NCBI GenBank assembly: GCA_910587705.1
Contig: CAJUMX010000029.1
Location: 1-8,860, forward strand
Length of the DNA stretch: 8,860 nt
Origin: an uncultured Oscillibacter sp.
GTDB taxonomy: Bacteria; Bacillota; Clostridia; Oscillospirales; Oscillospiraceae
Reading direction: 5' to 3'
Both the position numbers and the translations under genes were made by a program. This document shows, one piece after another, positions 6,401 to 8,860 of the stretch. The notes below the pieces were generated by a model. It worked only from the letters and a program-made list of their open reading frames with translations. It had not been told where the DNA came from and ran no database searches. How positions within the stretch are numbered: position 1 is the first letter of the stretch; each line of letters starts with the position of its first letter.

Positions 6401-8031
6401 TGGCGACCGGGCGAACGGTTGACCCGGCGAATTATGACCTGGTGTATACCGCCCCGCTTCGTGACATCGACACCCTGGAAAGCATCTACCGCCAATTCAA
6501 CACCGACCACCCCGCCGACTTCAAGGGACACAGCCTTTCCGTTTCCGATGTGGTGGTGCTTCGCCACGGCGACCGGCAGGAGGCCCACTATTGCGACGAT
6601 GTGGGCTTTCAGGAAGTGCCGGAGTTTTTCGCCCAGCAGGAACAGCGGCTTACGCCGAACGCCCTTTTGACTGGGGAACGGGTACAAACACCGCGGGGCA
6701 GTTTCCGTATTACCGATATGACCCGTGAACAGATGGAAGCCGCCGGATATGGCTTACATCATCAATCGGAGGACGGCAAATATTTCATCATGGGTAATGG
6801 CACGGATGCTTATGCCGTTGCCTCCCAGCGGGAAAATCCCCTGCGTACCGCCGAGTTGTCCACCGAACAGAACGAGAACATGATCGACGGTGTTCTGAAT
6901 AATGCCCCGTCCCCCGGTGAGGTGGAGGCCAAGGAGGAAGCCGGGGAGCCGGTTGCTGAACAGCCGCCGCAAACTGACGCCCCGGAACAGACGGCGGTTC
7001 ACTATTACACCATCAACGAGAGAGCGGCCCGCCGTGCCAAGACAGCCAACAGCTTTGACGACTACCGGCCCGGCAGCGCCACGGCGGAGTACCGCAGTAT
7101 GGTGGACAAGGCGGTTGAGATCGCCCAGCGGCAGAAGAAGCGGGTTGACCCGGAATTTCACGATAAGATAGACCAGCTTCTTGACACCTACGCCCGCCTG
7201 CTGGCGCAGAACATGAACAAGGGCTATGAGATCGCCGCCCGCGTCCCCTCCGTGATGATCGCCGGGCCTGCCAATTTCCCGGTGAAGAAAAAACAGAAGC
7301 AGAACGCCGCCGATGATAAGAATATGCGGGAATGGCAGGATATTCAGGGTTTGCTTGATAAAATCCGCAGCACCGGCATGGGCGGCATCAGCGCCGACGA
7401 CCCCAACGCCATTGATAAACTGCAAGCCAAGCTGGAAAAGCTGGAAGCCACGCAGGAAATGATGAAAGCGGTAAATGCCTACTACCGCAAGCACAAGACG
7501 TTGGAGGGCTGTCCCCATCTGTCCCAAAAGAGCATCGAGGCGTTCCAGTCCGGCATAGCCGAGGGTGGCGGGGGAAGCCCCTTTTTGCCCTGGCAGTTGT
7601 CCAACAACAACGCCAACATCCGGCAGGTACGCAGCCGCATAGAGCAGTTGACCCGCCAGCGGGAAACCGCCTTTGTGGGCTGGGAGTTCGACGGCGGTAC
7701 GGTGGAGATCAACCGGGAGGCCAACCGCCTGCAAGTTTTCTTTGAGGGCAAGCCTGACGAGGCCACCCGGAACATCCTGAAAGAAAACAGCTTCCGCTGG
7801 TCGCCCAAGGCCGGGGCGTGGCAGCGGCAGTTGAACGACAACACATTTTGGGTGGTTGACCGTATTTCGTTCCTGCGGCCCCTCTCCGGCGAGAAACCCA
7901 GCGAATTGCAGGCCAAGGCCCGGAAAGCGCAGCAGGAAAAGCCCTCTATCCGGGCGCAGTTGAAAGCGGCCAAGGACGGCCAGCAGCCGAAAGCCCCCAC
8001 CAAGGATAAATCACAGGATTTGGAGGTGTGA
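3397..8031 (+). CDS. Giant multidomain polyvalent protein: ArdC-like antirestriction/zincin, LPD25-like, YodL and DUF4316-like regions
   Basis: A 1544-residue cytoplasmic multidomain protein of the polyvalent class found in conjugative elements and phages. In order: an ArdC-type N-terminal domain (about 8-135, with MSKFHNYSFNNTVLIAMQKPDA and GEKAIKILAP); a zincin-like domain (about 150-265) with HEIAH at 209-213 and likely third ligand E242; a helical linker (275-309); a conserved module (315-405); an LPD25-like region (about 418-600, VTVIWSESADLRDGE); an unnamed domain (655-870); a YodL domain (about 978-1060, GPETRDFRFEPYYRL, DHPADFKGHSLSVSDVVVL) and a DUF4316-like continuation (about 1062-1168); a helical region (1230-1365); a KPDEATRNILKENSFRW module (1452-1480); and a basic tail (1515-1544). 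Ala/Pro/Glu-rich linkers separate modules near 632-656, 888-898 and 1168-1200. ArdC of plasmid pSa binds single-stranded DNA and protects incoming DNA from restriction. The GTG at 3397 and the ATG at 3427 lack a ribosome binding site, so the true start is probably 2700 through the frame break. Domain boundaries are approximate; YodL and ArdC are the surest calls. Confidence 0.88.
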   Translation: MLTGKNNAERMKEITDRLEAGIQALFESEQYKNYLTAMSKFHNYSFNNTVLIAMQKPDASLVAGYNKWKDDFERQVKRGEKAIKILAPAPYKVRRQVEKLDASGKAIPGPDGKPLTEEKEITVPAFKVVSVFDVSQTEGREIPDIAVDELTGSVERYQDFFTALERTSPVPIAFENIESGAHGYYHLEEKRIAIDEGMSELQNLKTAIHEIAHATLHVIDKDATPEELAGRPDRRTREVQAESVAYTVCQHYGLDTSDYSFGYVAGWSSGKELSELKASLETIRATANDLITKIDGHLAQLQQEREAQQVKAPPIWNGLDGLINDKPFMPGATPEQQANALIDFAERDGQRLGNGERRLIVDYANVIRDYRKVADLINELCEDGYELQHGSVDIAVKMRVEREIADAPPIFLDPDAEPLVTVIWSESADLRDGEQMPLSQADVVFKALDDAMRDKPGYDKTKFRIDFTMNGKADNYEGRQDFGDGDGSLIEHIQGYHEYYAQSESWKKSVIERTGIEGWEQEVAERDMILGEFVPYLKLHCNLTAMEREAQRPLQSGETLPRSQVAYFNAVLDYVKECRPLLNQGQYQLPEPPRLADFDVDLQEYKAHVMDEIQREAAAAGMTVEEYAANGYEPAAPPEAAQANDTPEQAETTAPPLTELEKKAVEIAKGYEKLPLQDRIDVIARTFGCTTGKIETSPCRGKWRGTSDISIRFDNGASLCIGNYRTPKAKTVKMQSECVNTVLVRYNPEIVQATKEAAIPALLRKEAKDNAIAAQKGLKPYTFLNVELHDGADNKSGYMGWYYVTLAVDGKICTHLETGLSHDIASGTVSDTPTREDYFTAGALKEDQVDYVMNNVGFSSASGLYSLPLHDDVRERAERTLAEREAQAALPTVEPTPEGISAELYDLMCAYDPEFMKGYENREDQIGGTIREMQEIGPTSFELVIVGIRDDEQAPAALRERAAALMDTIDRYKELNNTFSIYQVRGGPETRDFRFEPYYRLLATGRTVDPANYDLVYTAPLRDIDTLESIYRQFNTDHPADFKGHSLSVSDVVVLRHGDRQEAHYCDDVGFQEVPEFFAQQEQRLTPNALLTGERVQTPRGSFRITDMTREQMEAAGYGLHHQSEDGKYFIMGNGTDAYAVASQRENPLRTAELSTEQNENMIDGVLNNAPSPGEVEAKEEAGEPVAEQPPQTDAPEQTAVHYYTINERAARRAKTANSFDDYRPGSATAEYRSMVDKAVEIAQRQKKRVDPEFHDKIDQLLDTYARLLAQNMNKGYEIAARVPSVMIAGPANFPVKKKQKQNAADDKNMREWQDIQGLLDKIRSTGMGGISADDPNAIDKLQAKLEKLEATQEMMKAVNAYYRKHKTLEGCPHLSQKSIEAFQSGIAEGGGGSPFLPWQLSNNNANIRQVRSRIEQLTRQRETAFVGWEFDGGTVEINREANRLQVFFEGKPDEATRNILKENSFRWSPKAGAWQRQLNDNTFWVVDRISFLRPLSGEKPSELQAKARKAQQEKPSIRAQLKAAKDGQQPKAPTKDKSQDLEV
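7939..8028 (+). repeat. C-terminal tail copy 1 (shared basic tail)
   Basis: The last 30 codons of the giant protein encode KPSIRAQLKAAK followed by a Lys/Pro/Ala stretch and end in QDLEV. Aligned without gaps to the end of the next protein (8626-8715), 18 of 30 residues are identical. At DNA level the first 14 bases (AAGCCCTCTATCCG) are identical in both copies. The last codons contain the ribosome binding site GGAGG (8022-8026) of the next gene. Confidence 0.75.
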
Positions 8032-8034
8032 CGA

Positions 8035-8721
8035 TTGCGAAAATATGAGGATGTGGACATCATCGCCTCCCTGGGGGCGGTGATGGAGCTGAATACCGAG
8101 CATTACAAGAGCGATTTCCGCTATGACATAGAAATGTTCATGGAGGCGGCGCGGCATCCCACCGAGGAAAACACCCATCTGCTGTGGCTGTCCCGCCGCT
8201 GTGGAACCGAGTGCTTCCGGGAGCGTGACACCTATCTGAAAGAGAGTCAGGCAAGCCATACCTGGACATTCCACGCCACCACGGGGGACAGCATTTTGGC
8301 CTACGCTGTGGAGATCACCGGCCTGCGGGACGGCAAGGTGATGGGCAACCTCTATGAGCTGGATTATCGCCAGCACGCCGCCAAGTTGGGACAGCAGGCA
8401 TTTCCCATTCAGGAAGTCAGCCTGAAATTTGAGGACGGAACCGAGGGCCGTTATCCCTATGAGCAGTACAATCACGGCATCTATGGGATGGTTTCGGAGC
8501 ATGGCAAGGTGGTAAACAGACACTATGAGCCGGAGAGTGAGGACGCCTTGCGGGGTTTGCTAACCGCCGCCCGCCAAGGCAGGCAGAAAAACCGTGCGGC
8601 CACGTTCAAAATCAGGATTGGCCGCAAGCCCTCTATCCGAAAACAGCTTGCCGAGGCCAAGAGTGCCGCCCCGAAAAAGGCCCCGGCCAAAACGAAAAAT
8701 CAGGAATTGGAGGTAGGATAA
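8035..8721 (+). CDS. Conserved ICE-type hypothetical protein with shared basic C-terminal tail
   Basis: A 228-residue protein that I cannot assign to a named family with confidence, although the N-terminus (MRKYEDVDIIASLGAVMELN) looks like a protein that recurs beside YodL-type genes in Clostridia ICEs. The start is TTG at 8035, with GGAGG (8022-8026) eight bases upstream inside the end of the preceding gene and only three bases after its stop codon. No other start nearby fits as well. Residues 1-115 look like a compact globular domain (HLLWLSRRCGTECFRERD, WTFHATTGDSILAYAVEITG, GKVMGNLYELDYRQH). Residues 120-180 form a second segment with KFEDGTEGRYPYEQYNH. From about 181 it becomes basic and low in complexity, ending in the KPSIRKQLAEAK...QELEVG tail that it shares with the giant upstream protein. 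No signal peptide or membrane segment is seen. The next gene overlaps its stop by one base. The tight spacing implies co-expression with the antirestriction protein and a related role during transfer; that role is inference. Confidence 0.85.
   Translation: MRKYEDVDIIASLGAVMELNTEHYKSDFRYDIEMFMEAARHPTEENTHLLWLSRRCGTECFRERDTYLKESQASHTWTFHATTGDSILAYAVEITGLRDGKVMGNLYELDYRQHAAKLGQQAFPIQEVSLKFEDGTEGRYPYEQYNHGIYGMVSEHGKVVNRHYEPESEDALRGLLTAARQGRQKNRAATFKIRIGRKPSIRKQLAEAKSAAPKKAPAKTKNQELEVG
8626..8718 (+). repeat. C-terminal tail copy 2 (shared basic tail)
   Basis: The last 31 codons of the 228-residue protein encode KPSIRKQLAEAK, then a Lys/Ala/Pro-rich stretch ending QELEVG. It is the partner of the tail at 7939-8028 (18 of 30 aligned residues identical), although the two proteins show no evident similarity elsewhere. 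The GAATTGGAGGT end carries the ribosome binding site for the gene at 8721. Confidence 0.75.
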
Positions 8722-8860
8722 TGGTACATTTTACAGTTGAGGAAGAAAACCTGGTCTGTGTCTACTACAAGGCCGACCGGCGCAGGACGATGGGCCGCAT
8801 GACCGCCGCCCTCCCCGATATGGACGGGGATATGCAGGCGTTGGCCCGGCAGACGATCAG
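8721..8860 (+). CDS. Probable transposon-transfer assisting (TTRAP-like) protein, 5' part
   Basis: Only the first 46 codons lie in the window; the frame is open to the right edge. The N-terminus reads MVHFTVEEENLVCVYYKADR, then RRTMGRMTAALPDMDGDMQALARQTI. This fits what I recall of the TTRAP family, small acidic proteins with an FTxEExNLxCIY motif encoded in Firmicute conjugative transposons; their molecular function is not established. The ATG at 8721 overlaps the preceding stop (TAATG), and GGAGG (8709-8713) lies seven bases upstream, so it is probably translationally coupled to the 228-residue gene. Most of the expected small protein (about 70-90 residues) should lie just past the window. 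Family assignment is from memory of the motif. Confidence 0.75.
   Translation, partial: MVHFTVEEENLVCVYYKADRRRTMGRMTAALPDMDGDMQALARQTI

Noticed and set aside
5365..7734. Minus-strand ORFs of 440 and 326 residues opposite the YodL region
   Set aside because: Antisense to the well-supported giant protein; same GC-driven shadow effect.
8721..8860. TnpW or TnpV identity for the last partial gene
   Set aside because: The FTVEEENLVCVYY start does not fit what I recall of TnpW or TnpV; TTRAP fits better.
1..8860. CRISPR arrays, tRNA or rRNA genes, insertion sequences, attachment sites
   Set aside because: Looked for regular spaced repeats, cloverleaf-like segments, transposase frames and flanking inverted repeats; none seen.

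Overview
This 8.86 kb window looks like part of an integrative and conjugative element (ICE) of the Tn1549/CTn type, as found in GC-rich gut Clostridia (Oscillospiraceae or Lachnospiraceae-like hosts). The basis is the gene set: a mobile-element topoisomerase III, an ArdA-like antirestriction domain, an ArdC-like antirestriction domain with metallopeptidase motif, a YodL/DUF4316-type region, and a TTRAP-like small protein. AGGAGG-type ribosome binding sites and frequent GTG/TTG starts fit a Firmicute. The host assignment is inference, because no chromosomal marker gene is present.

Layout. Positions 1-540 are visibly AT-rich (the first 60 bases are about 38% GC) and carry one minus-strand gene for a small protein with an HExxH zinc-metallopeptidase signature, with its own sigma-A-like promoter. 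Everything from about 550 to the right end is GC-rich (about 68% in a sampled line of topB) and reads on the plus strand as a tight operon-like run: topB (553-2631), a 68-base gap holding a strong hairpin (2643-2674), an ArdA-like gene (2700-3476), a giant multidomain 'polyvalent' protein (3397-8031), an unrecognised 228-residue protein (8035-8721), and the first 46 codons of a probable transposon-transfer assisting protein (8721 to the window edge).

How the genes may work together. TopB would resolve topological and strand-linkage problems during processing or re-establishment of transferred DNA. The ArdA and ArdC modules would protect incoming element DNA from host restriction. ArdC of plasmid pSa is reported to travel with the transferred strand, so the giant protein may act in the recipient cell.

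Three points deserve attention. First, the ArdA-like gene and the giant protein look like a single ~1776-residue fusion split by one extra C in a C7 run inside an Ala/Pro-rich linker. This could be a real frameshift, a programmed +1 slip, or a sequencing error. Second, the giant protein and its downstream neighbour are otherwise unrelated but share a ~30-residue basic C-terminal tail (18 of 30 positions identical), a candidate recruitment or secretion signal. Third, the terminal L-E-V codons of both tails are also the Shine-Dalgarno sequence of the next gene.
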